From an uncultured Coprococcus sp. (GTDB taxonomy: Bacteria; Bacillota; Clostridia; Lachnospirales; Lachnospiraceae), in the NCBI GenBank assembly GCA_900548215.1, contig URJI01000006.1, positions 1 to 53,954 on the forward strand: a stretch of 53,954 bases of DNA. Direction: 5' to 3'. Positions 40,373-49,236 of this stretch are shown one piece after another (within the stretch, counting starts at the first letter, position 1; each line of letters opens with the position of its first letter). A program made the translations under genes and the position numbers. Under the pieces are notes generated by a model. It saw nothing but the letters and a program-made list of their open reading frames with translations. It was not told the origin of the DNA and did not search any database.

Positions 40373-42847
40373 ATGAAAAGAAGTAACAGGTTTATGGCGG
40401 TCATTGCGGTGATCCTTGCATTTGCATTGACATTTACAGGTGTCAGCATTCCGGCAAATGCGGCGGCCACATCAACCGTCAAGAGTATCACGGTGAAGAA
40501 TCTTCCAAGTAATACTCTTACACTCAAGGCGGGGAAAACATTTACACTGAAGACAAATACGACTTCAGGCAATCTGAAATTCTCAACAAGCAATAAAAAG
40601 ATCGTGACAGTATCTTCTGCAGGCAAGATAAAAGCAGTGAAAAATGGTAGTGCAAATATCACGATCTCTCTCAAGTCAAATGCGAAGATCAAGAAGGTGG
40701 TGAAGGTCACAGTCGGACAGCCGGCCACAAGAGTCAAGGTGAACAAATCTGCGCTGACGATCAAGAAGGGCAGGTCGGCAGTGATAAAGGCGACAGTAGG
40801 ACCTAACACAACCAGCAATAAGAAGGTTATCTGGAAAAGCAGCAATTCCAAGATCGCAAAGGTAAGTGCTACAGGCAGGGTCACAGCGGTAAAAGGCGGA
40901 ACAGTGACTATCACAGCAGTGGCTGCTGACGGTTCAGGAAAGAAAGCAGTCTGCAAGGTAACAGTAAAGGCACCGATAACATCATTAAAATTCAGCAAAA
41001 TAAGTGGAAGGCTGTATGTAGGCAAAACGATGCAGCTCAGCCCAGTTATAAAGCCGGCAGATGCAACCAATAAGAAATGTGCATGGAGTTCTTCAAATGA
41101 TAAGGTAGCCATGGTAAATTCTGAAGGAAAAGTATATGCGGTTGCTGCAGGAACAGCAGTGATAACAGCAAAGGCTACAGATGGCACAGGTAAGAAGGCG
41201 ACATACAAAGTCACAGCTGCGAAAGCGAACACCATAGCATCTGCAACTGTCAGTGACCCACAAACTGTGCAGGTTACATTATCGGGAAGTCAGAAACTTC
41301 CGGCTTCCAGTTTTGTTGTAAAGGCGAGCACGGTACTGAATGGAACATATAACTATACCATTCCATTGGACGGCGTGACGACAAAGGACAATAAAACCTA
41401 CACCATAGCGCTGAGAAGAGGATGCTCATTAAGCGATTATGTGAGAGTCTGTGTCTATGTAGATGGACTGTATGGCACAGGTAAGTCAAGTATTGAGACA
41501 TATTATTCCAAGGATCATTCAAATAGAAGGGTTTATATGACTTATGAACTTGAACAGAATGAGTCATTCAGCAGAGAATTTACAGTGGATCGCGCAAGAG
41601 GAATATGTAAAATTACTGTAGACAAGCTCCCTGATGGTGTGAAATATGCAAGAAAAACGAATGGAAGTAACGCGATCAGTTTCAGTGGAACAGTGAGAAA
41701 GACAGGAACAACGAAAACAACAATTAAGTCTGTTGATGAGCTGGGGGATATAGTTACATACATAATCACATGGAATGTCAGCAGTTCGTCGGTGATCGCG
41801 GCGTATTATATACCTCAATACGGCATGATAGGCACGGATAATAAATATTATTCAGTAAGTGTGAAGCCTACATCTGTCGCAGGCGGTTCAGGGAAATACA
41901 CTTATAGCATAGACGGGGATGACTATGGCTTGAGTGTTGATATAACAGGAAGGGTCACAGGAAAAATTTATCAGGAGGGAACATATAACCTGAAGGTAAA
42001 GATAACGGATGACAACGATACGAAGATCAGCACCACAGTTAACTGTGAGATAAATGCTAAAAAGGCGATCAAGGTTGAGGGGTATGTCAAGGATATAAAT
42101 GGAAATAACCTGAACGGGGTATCGATCATGTTCTACAATCATGATAAAGCAACTCCTTATCTTGCGTGGAGTGGTGTTACATCAAGAAATTATGGTTCAT
42201 ATTCGATGGATCTGTTCCCTGGTACATACGAAGTGGTAATATCCATAGGAGATGACAGCACATATCTGCATAACCAGAAATTTGACAAGTCTGAGACTGG
42301 CAGAAACTTTGTATCAGATGTATTAAAACTTACTGTAAATCCTGACAATGCCAAGTATTCGGTTGATGATATCGGAGCATGGTATGATGAATATGACAGA
42401 CAATGCGGTACAAATGGGTATGTTTATCTTGTCCCAGGAACATCATATACACTTAAGGCCAAAGGAATGGGTAAGCGAGGCGTGATAACTGCAAAGGTAG
42501 ACAGAAAGGCAGTTTCAGTCACAGCAAAAATGTCTGAGGATGTGATCGAGATAGGAGATAAAAGCTCATTTTTTGCAGAAGAAAATGGATTTTACAAATT
42601 TGTTCCAAAAACTACGGGCACATACTACTTTTATTCAATTTCAACAAGTGATCCATATGGACATTTGTATGATGAGAATAAAAAGAAGCTGGTTGAAAAG
42701 GATGATGATAAGCATAATCTGACAACAAATACATATGATTTTTATATGAGTTATAATTGTGTTGCGGGCAAGACATATTATATATCTGTAAGCAGATCGG
42801 CGTGTGATGTATATATATCGACTACTAATCCGAAATCGGACAATTAA
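40373..42847 (+). CDS. Secreted protein with BIG_2 (Ig-like) domains
   Basis: 824 residues. Signal peptide of about 31 residues (Lys/Arg start, hydrophobic core, A-N-A-A-A cut region). Residues about 36-285 form three BIG_2 bacterial Ig-like repeats with the hallmark K-x-I-A-x-V-S-A-x-G-x-V-x-A-V-x-x-G and N-K-K-V-x-W-x-S-S-N. Later come further beta-rich domains, including a carboxypeptidase-regulatory-like segment (V-E-G-Y-V-K-D-I-N-G-N-N-L-N-G-V) near 567 and a C-terminal pre-peptidase-like domain (G-T-Y-Y-F-Y-S and G-K-T-Y-Y-I-S-V). No enzyme motif, LPXTG or membrane anchor is visible, so it is probably released or held by non-covalent contact. A likely adhesion or structural surface protein. 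A decayed copy of its C-terminal domain follows. Confidence 0.85.
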   Translation: MKRSNRFMAVIAVILAFALTFTGVSIPANAAATSTVKSITVKNLPSNTLTLKAGKTFTLKTNTTSGNLKFSTSNKKIVTVSSAGKIKAVKNGSANITISLKSNAKIKKVVKVTVGQPATRVKVNKSALTIKKGRSAVIKATVGPNTTSNKKVIWKSSNSKIAKVSATGRVTAVKGGTVTITAVAADGSGKKAVCKVTVKAPITSLKFSKISGRLYVGKTMQLSPVIKPADATNKKCAWSSSNDKVAMVNSEGKVYAVAAGTAVITAKATDGTGKKATYKVTAAKANTIASATVSDPQTVQVTLSGSQKLPASSFVVKASTVLNGTYNYTIPLDGVTTKDNKTYTIALRRGCSLSDYVRVCVYVDGLYGTGKSSIETYYSKDHSNRRVYMTYELEQNESFSREFTVDRARGICKITVDKLPDGVKYARKTNGSNAISFSGTVRKTGTTKTTIKSVDELGDIVTYIITWNVSSSSVIAAYYIPQYGMIGTDNKYYSVSVKPTSVAGGSGKYTYSIDGDDYGLSVDITGRVTGKIYQEGTYNLKVKITDDNDTKISTTVNCEINAKKAIKVEGYVKDINGNNLNGVSIMFYNHDKATPYLAWSGVTSRNYGSYSMDLFPGTYEVVISIGDDSTYLHNQKFDKSETGRNFVSDVLKLTVNPDNAKYSVDDIGAWYDEYDRQCGTNGYVYLVPGTSYTLKAKGMGKRGVITAKVDRKAVSVTAKMSEDVIEIGDKSSFFAEENGFYKFVPKTTGTYYFYSISTSDPYGHLYDENKKKLVEKDDDKHNLTTNTYDFYMSYNCVAGKTYYISVSRSACDVYISTTNPKSDN

Positions 42848-42880
42848 CTATTGGGGGGGAGTTAAAATAAGAGGGACTGT

Positions 42881-43052
42881 ATGGAACCGGAACTGCAAAA
42901 AATCTTCCGGCAGGCTATGAAAAGGCTTATTACAACATCTCTGACGGCTAAGGTTTATGACAGAACGGTAAGTATCACAGAGGGAAAAGGCGTACGATAT
43001 AGAAGTTAACGGCTCTGCATGTACACTGTATATATCTTCCGTTTCTCCGTGA
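42881..43052 (+). pseudogene. Decayed remnant of the Ig-like protein's C-terminal domain
   Basis: An ATG at 42881 opens a 42-codon frame whose middle reads L-T-A-K-V-Y-D-R-T-V-S-I-T-E-G-K-G, like the Y-G-H-L-Y-D-E-N-K-K-K segment of the upstream protein. A second frame, ending at TGA 43050-43052, reads E-K-A-Y-D-I-E-V-N-G-S-A-C-T-L-Y-I-S, which aligns well with G-K-T-Y-Y-I-S-V-S-R-S-A-C-D-V-Y-I-S at that protein's end. The two parts are in different frames with sequence lost between. I read this as a partial duplication now degraded. Confidence 0.6.
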
Positions 43053-43084
43053 TCGGGTGAATAAGTTAATTTAAAAATATGGAC

Positions 43085-43129
43085 AGGCTGTCGCCTGACT
43101 TATAGATTAAGTCGGGTGACAGCCTTTTT
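43085..43129 (+). terminator. Intrinsic terminator after the Ig-like protein region
   Basis: A long stem (43085-43102 with 43108-43125, one mismatch-tolerant G-U pair) ends in TTTTTG. Confidence 0.9.
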
Positions 43130-43149
43130 GTATATAAAAACACACAATC

Positions 43150-43182
43150 CCTATTGACATAGTAGGAAATAAGTTGTATACT
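43150..43182 (+). promoter_or_regulatory. Promoter of the sulfate gene cluster with the shared 17-bp operator candidate
   Basis: TTGACA (43154-43159), 17 nt, TATACT (43177-43182), a near-perfect sigma-A promoter. It lies inside cctattgacatagtagg (43150-43166), identical to the site over the Rrf2/suf promoter at 32672. The leader to the gene at 43286 is about 95 nt. Confidence 0.78.
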
Positions 43183-43285
43183 CCAACATGTTGACAGATA
43201 ATTACTATATATCAGATAGGATATATGTGGATTGACAATGAGATCCATTGGACAGAACGAGATTCAATAGACGGGAGGTGGATAA

Positions 43286-43909
43286 ATGCAACAGGTGTTG
43301 TGCTTTGGAGATTCCAATACATGGGGATACAATCCTGAGAATGGGGAGAGATTTCCCTGGGGGATCAGATGGACCAGTATATTGCAGCAGAAGCTGGCAA
43401 ATAAAGATATAAGGATCATAGAGGAAGGTCTCTGTGGAAGAACAACAGTGTTCGAGGATCCACTGAGACAGGGAAGAAAGGGCGTGTCGCTGTTCCCTAC
43501 TCTGCTGGAGACACACAAACCGGAGAATATAGTGATCATGCTTGGAACAAATGACTGTAAGACAGTGTTCTCGGCATCACCGGATGTGATAGGCAAGGGA
43601 ATACGGAGACTGCTCATTCAGGCAAAACAGTATTCAGCGGACAGCAGGATACTTCTCGTATCGCCGATACATTTGGGCGAGCAGGTGTGGAAGGATGAAT
43701 TTGATCCTGAGTTCTCACCGGAGTCCGTTGAGGTGTCAAGGAAACTCACAGATGTGTACAGGAAAATAGCCGATGAGTTTGGCGTGGAATTCCTGGCGGC
43801 ATCATCCGTGGCGGACAGCAGCGAGGCAGATCAGGAACATATGAATCCGGAGGGCCATGCAGCACTGGCAGGAGCGATAGAGGAAAAGATTTATCAGATG
43901 GCCTGTTAA
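43286..43909 (+). CDS. SGNH-type hydrolase (esterase/arylesterase)
   Basis: 207 residues, no signal peptide, so cytoplasmic. Nucleophile S10 in F-G-D-S-N-T-W-G, oxyanion residues including the G-T-N-D block (about 87-90), and D182/H185 in D-Q-E-H-M. It resembles the mycobacterial arylesterase/acyltransferase MsAcT in the R-W-T...I-E-E-G-L-x-x-R-T-T pattern. It would cut an ester, for example an O-acetyl group, but the substrate is unknown. It is the first gene behind the Rrf2-type promoter and precedes cysK by 100 bp, so it may belong to the sulfur unit. The ATG follows GGGAGG. Confidence 0.85.
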   Translation: MQQVLCFGDSNTWGYNPENGERFPWGIRWTSILQQKLANKDIRIIEEGLCGRTTVFEDPLRQGRKGVSLFPTLLETHKPENIVIMLGTNDCKTVFSASPDVIGKGIRRLLIQAKQYSADSRILLVSPIHLGEQVWKDEFDPEFSPESVEVSRKLTDVYRKIADEFGVEFLAASSVADSSEADQEHMNPEGHAALAGAIEEKIYQMAC

Positions 43910-44008
43910 GAATTATATAGAAAATAATGTACAGTATATAAAGATAGTAAAGAATCAAGAAAGAACATAGAGACTTGAAAAAAGTAAAAAAAGAAAGGAA
44001 ACAAAATC

Positions 44009-44941
44009 ATGGCAAAGATAGCATCACAGTTAACAGAACTTATAGGAAACACTCCACTTCTGGAGCTCACAAATTATGAGAAGGAGCTTGGACTCAAGGC
44101 ACACATCGTTGCAAAGCTTGAGTATTTCAACCCGCTTGGCTCAGTGAAGGATCGTGTGGCAGCAGCCATGATCGAGCAGGGAATAAAGGATGGCCTCATC
44201 AATCAGGAGACAGTCATCATCGAGCCTACATCAGGCAATACAGGAATCGGACTTGCATTTGTATCAGCAGCAAAGGGCCTTCACCTGATACTCACCATGC
44301 CGGACACCATGAGCGTTGAGCGTAGAAAGATCGTGTCAGCTCTTGGTGCTGAGATCGTGTTAACACCGGGCAGAGAGGGAATGAAGGGAGCCATCGCCAA
44401 GGCAAATGAGCTCAAAGAGCAGTACGGCAATGCATTCATCCCACAGCAGTTTGATAACAAGGCAAATCCTGCTATCCACAAGAAGACAACGGCGGAGGAG
44501 ATCTGGAGAGATACAGACGGAAAGGTTGATGCATTTGTATCAGCAGTAGGAACAGGCGGAACAGCTACAGGAACAGGAAGCGGACTCAAGGAGCACAATC
44601 CAAATGTCAAGCTGATTGCAGTTGAGCCTGCTGATTCATCGGTTCTCTCAGGCGGAGCACCTGGCCCACACAAGATCCAGGGAATCGGAGCCGGATTTAT
44701 ACCTGGCGTCATGGATCTGAGCATCGTGGACGAGATCATCAGGATCCAGAACGATGACGCATTTGACACAGCGAGAAAAATAGCAAAGACAGATGGTGTA
44801 TTGGTTGGAATATCCGCAGGTGCGGCACTCTATGCGGCAACTGAGCTTGCAAAGAGACCTGAGTACGAGGGTAAGACCATCGTGGTCCTCTTCCCTGACA
44901 CAGGAGAGAGATACCTCTCAACATCATTGTTTAACCTGTAG
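44009..44941 (+). CDS. cysK: Cysteine synthase (O-acetylserine sulfhydrylase)
   Basis: 310 residues, PLP enzyme making cysteine from O-acetylserine and sulfide. The PLP lysine is in L-G-S-V-K-D-R-V (about 43-50), the substrate loop is E-P-T-S-G-N-T-G-I-G, and the phosphate loop is G-T-G-G-T-A-T-G-T-G. Length matches CysK. The start ATG follows GAAAGGAAA. It feeds the sulfide end of the sulfate pathway that follows. It is separated from the binding-protein gene by a 64-nt inverted-repeat region (44945-45008). Confidence 0.94.
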   Translation: MAKIASQLTELIGNTPLLELTNYEKELGLKAHIVAKLEYFNPLGSVKDRVAAAMIEQGIKDGLINQETVIIEPTSGNTGIGLAFVSAAKGLHLILTMPDTMSVERRKIVSALGAEIVLTPGREGMKGAIAKANELKEQYGNAFIPQQFDNKANPAIHKKTTAEEIWRDTDGKVDAFVSAVGTGGTATGTGSGLKEHNPNVKLIAVEPADSSVLSGGAPGPHKIQGIGAGFIPGVMDLSIVDEIIRIQNDDAFDTARKIAKTDGVLVGISAGAALYAATELAKRPEYEGKTIVVLFPDTGERYLSTSLFNL

Positions 44942-44944
44942 ACC

Positions 44945-45008
44945 GCAATAATTGCCTGGAGGTTGTGAACTGTATAGCAGAAGTTAATATCGTTGCAGCA
45001 ATTATTGC
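44945..45008 (+). other. Inverted repeat between cysK and the sulfate-binding protein gene
   Basis: GCAATAATTGC (44945-44955) is the exact reverse complement of GCAATTATTGC (44998-45008), 42 nt apart. A stem-loop in the transcript that may tune cysK against the transporter; no T-run follows. Confidence 0.4.
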
Positions 45009-45031
45009 TCATTGGATGAATTGACCTATTT

Positions 45032-46060
45032 ATGAGAAAGAGAAAAGATATGAGACTTGGAAAAAAAGTATTGCTTCTGTCCATGGCGGCGGTGTTGGCG
45101 ATAGGCGTGGCTGGCTGTGGCGGGAAGAAGGACGATGTTATCACAATTACAAATGTTTCGTATGACCCAACGAGGGAACTGTATGAGCGATACAATGACA
45201 TGTTCGAACAGTATTATAAAGAGCAGTACGGACAGGACATCAAGATCATCCAGTCTCATGGAGGCTCCGGCTCACAGGCGAGATCGGTGGTGGAGGGCTG
45301 TAATGCAGATGTTGTCACACTAGCACTTGAGCATGACATTGACCTCATATCAGCAAATGGCCTGATAGATTCAGGCTGGATAGATGAATTTGACAAGGAT
45401 TCGGCGCCGTATACATCCACGATAGTGCTCTTGGTTAGAAAGGGAAATGACAAGAACATACAGGACTGGAACGATCTGGTGAAGGACGATGTGGAAGTCA
45501 TAACACCTGATCCGAAGAGCAGTGGCGGTGCCTGTTGGAATTTCCTTGCGGCTCTTGCTTATGCGAGGGAGATGTACAGTGATGAAAATGATATATGGCA
45601 TTTCATGAAGAAGCTTTATCAGAATGTGTCGGTCATGGATTCGGGAGCCAGAGGTTCAACCACCACATTTGTGGAGAATGGCAAGGGTGATGTACTGATT
45701 GCCTGGGAGAATGAGGCGATAGCAACCCTGAAGGAATACCCGGAGGATTACGAGATAGTTAATCCGTCGGTGAGTATACTGGCTCAGCCGAGTGTGGCGG
45801 TTGTCGATGACAACGCAAAGCTGGGTGGAACAGAGGAGGTCAGCACAGAGTATCTGAAGTACCTGTACAGCGATGACGCTCAGAGGCTTGAGGCCGAGAG
45901 CGGATACCGCCCGACAAATGAGAAGATACTCGCAGAGTATGCGGATGTGTTTGATCTGGACATCAAGCTGTGGACCATAGATGATTTCGGAGGCTGGGAC
46001 AAAGCCTATGAGGATTTCTTCGACGACGGAGCAAAGTTTGATGAAATTTACGATTATTAA
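45032..46060 (+). CDS. sbp: Sulfate ABC transporter substrate-binding lipoprotein
   Basis: 342 residues. The signal peptide ends in A-I-G-V-A-G-C-G-G, lipid Cys near 28. The family signature V-S-Y-D-P-T-R-E-L-Y is near the start of the mature domain, with Q-S-H-G-G-S-G-S-Q-A-R-S-V (about 73-85) and S-G-G-A-C-W-N-F-L (about 166-174) as sulfate contacts. Binds sulfate (or thiosulfate) outside the cell. The ATG at 45032 is used; the one at 45050 (M-R-L-G-K-K) also fits. First gene of the transport block; the permeases follow. Confidence 0.93.
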   Translation: MRKRKDMRLGKKVLLLSMAAVLAIGVAGCGGKKDDVITITNVSYDPTRELYERYNDMFEQYYKEQYGQDIKIIQSHGGSGSQARSVVEGCNADVVTLALEHDIDLISANGLIDSGWIDEFDKDSAPYTSTIVLLVRKGNDKNIQDWNDLVKDDVEVITPDPKSSGGACWNFLAALAYAREMYSDENDIWHFMKKLYQNVSVMDSGARGSTTTFVENGKGDVLIAWENEAIATLKEYPEDYEIVNPSVSILAQPSVAVVDDNAKLGGTEEVSTEYLKYLYSDDAQRLEAESGYRPTNEKILAEYADVFDLDIKLWTIDDFGGWDKAYEDFFDDGAKFDEIYDY

Positions 46061-46078
46061 AATGGATTGGAAGACGAG

Positions 46079-46948
46079 ATGGCAGCAGAGGAAAATGGCA
46101 AGAAGGATAAACTTAATAACGCAAAGAAGACCAGAGTTATCCCGGGATATCATCTGACGCTTGGAATAGTCATTGCCATGCTGTCGCTGATAGTTCTGAT
46201 CCCGCTGGCATCGGTGCTGGTGTCATCGCTCAAGCTCTCGCCGAGTGAATTCTGGCATCTGCTTATGAAGAAGAACGTGCTGAATGCATTCAAGACCAGC
46301 ATAGGCTGTTCATTTATAGCGGCGATAGTCAACACGGTGTTTGGTCTGATAATAGCGTGGACACTGGTAAAGTACGATTTCCCCGGCAAGAAGATACTGG
46401 ACGGATTCATAGAACTTCCATTCTGTCTGCCAACGGCGGTTGCGGGTATCACGCTGTCGAGACTGTACTGTGAGGATGGATTCCTTGGAAAGCCGCTTGC
46501 GGCTCTTGGAATAGATGTTGCATACACAAAGATCGGACTTACCATCGCCCTTGTATTTGTGGGAATACCATTTGTCATAAGGGCGGTGCAGCCGATACTT
46601 GAGAAGATGGACAACCAGTACGAGGAGGCGGCCTACATGCTGGGGGCCACACCGAGAAGGACATTTTTCAAGGTTATTCTTCCGGAGCTCAGGCCGGCAC
46701 TGCTTACAGGATTTGGATTGGCATTTGCCAGAGGGATCGGAGAGTACGGCAGTGTCATCTACATATCGGGCAACAGCGCAAAGGAGCAGACGCAAGTCGT
46801 ATCATACGTGATCATGCAGAAGCTCAGCTACATAGACTATGCCAGCGCAACAGCGATAGCACTGGTGATGCTGGTAATATCATTTGTACTGTTATTTGCG
46901 ATCAACATAGTACAGCTGAGGCAGTCGAGAAGGACAAATCTACTATAA
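46079..46948 (+). CDS. cysT: Sulfate ABC transporter permease CysT
   Basis: 289 residues with six membrane helices and the coupling motif Q-Y-E-E-A-A-Y-M-L-G-A (about 180-190). It pairs with CysW to form the sulfate channel. The ATG at 46079 is preferred; a TTG at 46067 is in frame without a better site. The charged N-terminus (about 1-20) is cytoplasmic. It starts 18 bp after the binding-protein gene. Confidence 0.92.
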   Translation: MAAEENGKKDKLNNAKKTRVIPGYHLTLGIVIAMLSLIVLIPLASVLVSSLKLSPSEFWHLLMKKNVLNAFKTSIGCSFIAAIVNTVFGLIIAWTLVKYDFPGKKILDGFIELPFCLPTAVAGITLSRLYCEDGFLGKPLAALGIDVAYTKIGLTIALVFVGIPFVIRAVQPILEKMDNQYEEAAYMLGATPRRTFFKVILPELRPALLTGFGLAFARGIGEYGSVIYISGNSAKEQTQVVSYVIMQKLSYIDYASATAIALVMLVISFVLLFAINIVQLRQSRRTNLL

Positions 46949-47006
46949 ACCTATAATAAGTTATGACAATCATTGATGCGCAAATGTACAAACGAAAGGA
47001 GGATCC

Positions 47007-47882
47007 ATGATGAGCGAACAGGAAAAGCTGCAGCGCGGCAAGCGCAGGACAAAGATAATACTGATAACCGTGACGGTGCTTTTCATAGTACTCATGCTGG
47101 TGGTTCCACTTATATCGGTGATAACAAGTGCGCTGAAGGAGGGCTTTAAGTTCTATCTTCAGTCGATCACAACAGAGTACGTGATAAGTGCACTTGGTGT
47201 CACACTGATCGCCACTGTCATAGCTGTGGTGGTAAACACATTTTTCGGAATATGCGCGGCATGGCTGCTGACGAAGTTCTCGTTCAAAGGCAAGCAGGTG
47301 CTGGCGACATTGATAGACATTCCGTTTTCCATATCACCGGTCATTGTAGGACTTGCCTACCTCATGACATTTGGAAGACTTGGATGGACGTATCCGGCGA
47401 TCAGATGGATCAACGATATGCTGGGAACAAATATCAGGATAACATTTGCAGTTCCGGGCGTTGTGCTGGCTACCATATTCGTGACATTCCCATTTGTGTC
47501 GAGGGAGCTTATCCCGGTGTTGAACACCCAGGGCAAGGATGAGGAGGAGGCAGCGGCGCTCATGGGGGCGAATGGCTTCACGATATTCAGAAGGATAACA
47601 CTTCCCCAGATGAAATGGGGACTCATATACGGAATCATCCTCTGTACCGCCAGAGCACTCGGCGAGTTCGGTGCGGTAAATGCATTGTCCAAGACAAGGG
47701 GTGGGACATTTACACTTCCGCTTGAGATTGATGCGCTGTACATGTCGGGAACGGAGAAATCCATCACAGCGGCATTTGCAGTATCATCCATACTGGTGAT
47801 CATAGCGGTTATCATATTGTTCCTGAGAAATTTGCTTGAGTATAGAGCAAAAAGAAAGGGCGGTTATGAAAGAAGCTCATAA
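47007..47882 (+). CDS. cysW: Sulfate ABC transporter permease CysW
   Basis: 291 residues, six membrane helices, coupling motif D-E-E-E-A-A-A-L-M-G-A-N-G-F. G-E-F-G-A-V-N near the fifth helix is typical of CysW. It starts at ATG 47007 or 47010, after AAAGGAGG. It lies 58 bp after cysT. Between it and cysA is a 153-bp gap without a terminator; a short CCGC/GCGG hairpin is all that is seen there. Confidence 0.92.
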   Translation: MMSEQEKLQRGKRRTKIILITVTVLFIVLMLVVPLISVITSALKEGFKFYLQSITTEYVISALGVTLIATVIAVVVNTFFGICAAWLLTKFSFKGKQVLATLIDIPFSISPVIVGLAYLMTFGRLGWTYPAIRWINDMLGTNIRITFAVPGVVLATIFVTFPFVSRELIPVLNTQGKDEEEAAALMGANGFTIFRRITLPQMKWGLIYGIILCTARALGEFGAVNALSKTRGGTFTLPLEIDALYMSGTEKSITAAFAVSSILVIIAVIILFLRNLLEYRAKRKGGYERSS

Positions 47883-48035
47883 CTCTCATACGAAAAGCGA
47901 CTTGCCGCTGAGCGGAGGCGAGGGCAACATTCGAGAAGTGTTAAGTGAGATAGTCTGCATATGGTATGACTTGCATGAGTTTCGAGATTTAGATTAAATG
48001 CGATAGAAAAAGAGAACAATAAGGAGGCTGACGAC

Positions 48036-49097
48036 ATGTACGTCGAGATGAAAAATATATATAAAAAATATGGAGACTTCCTGGCGTCCAATAATGTCAG
48101 CTTCGGAGTGGAGAGGGGCAAGCTGGTGGCACTTCTTGGACCGTCAGGAAGCGGAAAGACGACACTTCTCCGAATGATAGCCGGACTTGAAAATCCAAAT
48201 TCCGGTGACATATACATAGACGGCAGACGTGTAAATGATATACCGGCTGCGAAGAGAGGAATAGGATTTGTATTTCAGAATTATGCATTGTTCCGTTACA
48301 TGACGGTATTTGACAATGTGGCATTTGGACTTGAACTCATGAAGGTTCCAAAGAAGGAGATCAAGAAGAGAGTTATGGAGCTTCTGGACCTTACGGGGCT
48401 GTCGGGTATGGAGAAGAGATATCCGAATCAGCTCTCAGGCGGACAACGGCAGAGAGTGGCATTTGCCAGGGCGCTGGCACCGAATCCACAGGTGTTGCTG
48501 CTGGACGAGCCATTTGCCGCAATAGATGCAAAGGTCAGGACAGAGCTTAGGACATGGCTCAAGGAGATGGTTGAAAAGCTTGGCATAACGAGCATATTTG
48601 TCACTCACGATCAGGATGAGGCGGTGGAGGTTGCGGATGAGATCATCATAACCAACCACGGACAGATAGAGCAGCTGGGATCGCCGATGGAGATATACAA
48701 GACGCCGGCCACACCATTTGTGGCACAGTTCATCGGAAGGTCAACTGTTGTGGAGGACTACGAGAAACTCAAGGGCTTTGACAGGGTGCCGGGAGCGGAC
48801 AGAGCAGTCATCAGACCGGAGTTCGTCAAGATATCCAAGAGCGGCAGGCTGGATCAGTACCAGAGTGCGGCGGAGTCGGGAATAGTCAAGGATGTGCTGT
48901 TCCGCGGAAGCCATCTGGACGTCACGGTGGATGTCAACGGAGTGGAGATCGTCGCCGAGAGATCCATGGAGAAGGATGTCGTAAAGCCGGGGGAGCAGGT
49001 CCACGTTCTTATCTACAGGCTGTATGTATTTGATGAGAATCAGACATATCTGCTGGAGAACAAGGCAATGCAGGACAACGATGTATTCTACATTTAA
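48036..49097 (+). CDS. cysA: Sulfate ABC transporter ATP-binding protein CysA
   Basis: 353 residues. Walker A G-P-S-G-S-G-K-T-T (35-43), signature L-S-G-G-Q-R-Q-R, Walker B L-L-L-D-E-P-F-A, H-loop V-T-H-D, then a C-terminal TOBE-type regulatory domain (about 240-353). Powers sulfate import through CysT/CysW. Start ATG follows AAGGAGG. It is the last transport gene; the APS reductase genes come after a 139-bp gap with repeats. Confidence 0.93.
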   Translation: MYVEMKNIYKKYGDFLASNNVSFGVERGKLVALLGPSGSGKTTLLRMIAGLENPNSGDIYIDGRRVNDIPAAKRGIGFVFQNYALFRYMTVFDNVAFGLELMKVPKKEIKKRVMELLDLTGLSGMEKRYPNQLSGGQRQRVAFARALAPNPQVLLLDEPFAAIDAKVRTELRTWLKEMVEKLGITSIFVTHDQDEAVEVADEIIITNHGQIEQLGSPMEIYKTPATPFVAQFIGRSTVVEDYEKLKGFDRVPGADRAVIRPEFVKISKSGRLDQYQSAAESGIVKDVLFRGSHLDVTVDVNGVEIVAERSMEKDVVKPGEQVHVLIYRLYVFDENQTYLLENKAMQDNDVFYI

Positions 49098-49101
49098 CAC
49101 C

Positions 49102-49204
49102 AAAGGGGTCAGGCACTTTCTAAAAAGGGGTCAGGCACTTTGGGTGGATAAAATGGGAAACACCGCATTTTACCTCATATATAGAGGCGTTGGGGTCAGG
49201 CCCC
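49102..49204 (+). repeat. Three copies of a GGGGTCAGGC element between cysA and the APS reductase genes
   Basis: aaaggggtcaggcacttt occurs at 49102-49119 and again at 49124-49141, and GGGGTCAGGCCCC at 49192-49204. The third copy is nearly palindromic. Such GGGGTCAG elements resemble the REP-like palindromes mobilised by Y1 transposases in other bacteria; no transposase is present here. No promoter is evident, so they lie in a likely read-through region. Confidence 0.6.
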
Positions 49205-49236
49205 TCCGTCCAGGACAAAAAGATTGGAGAGAAAAT

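Noticed and set aside
40351..41235. A 294-codon hydrophobic minus-strand frame opposite the Ig-like protein gene
   Set aside because: The hydrophobicity comes from reading Lys/Thr-rich codons in reverse; no ribosome site and the plus strand has a clear secreted protein.
49102..49204. Read the repeated GGGGTCAGGC units as a CRISPR array
   Set aside because: Spacing is irregular (22 and about 68 bp), only three copies exist, and no cas genes are near.
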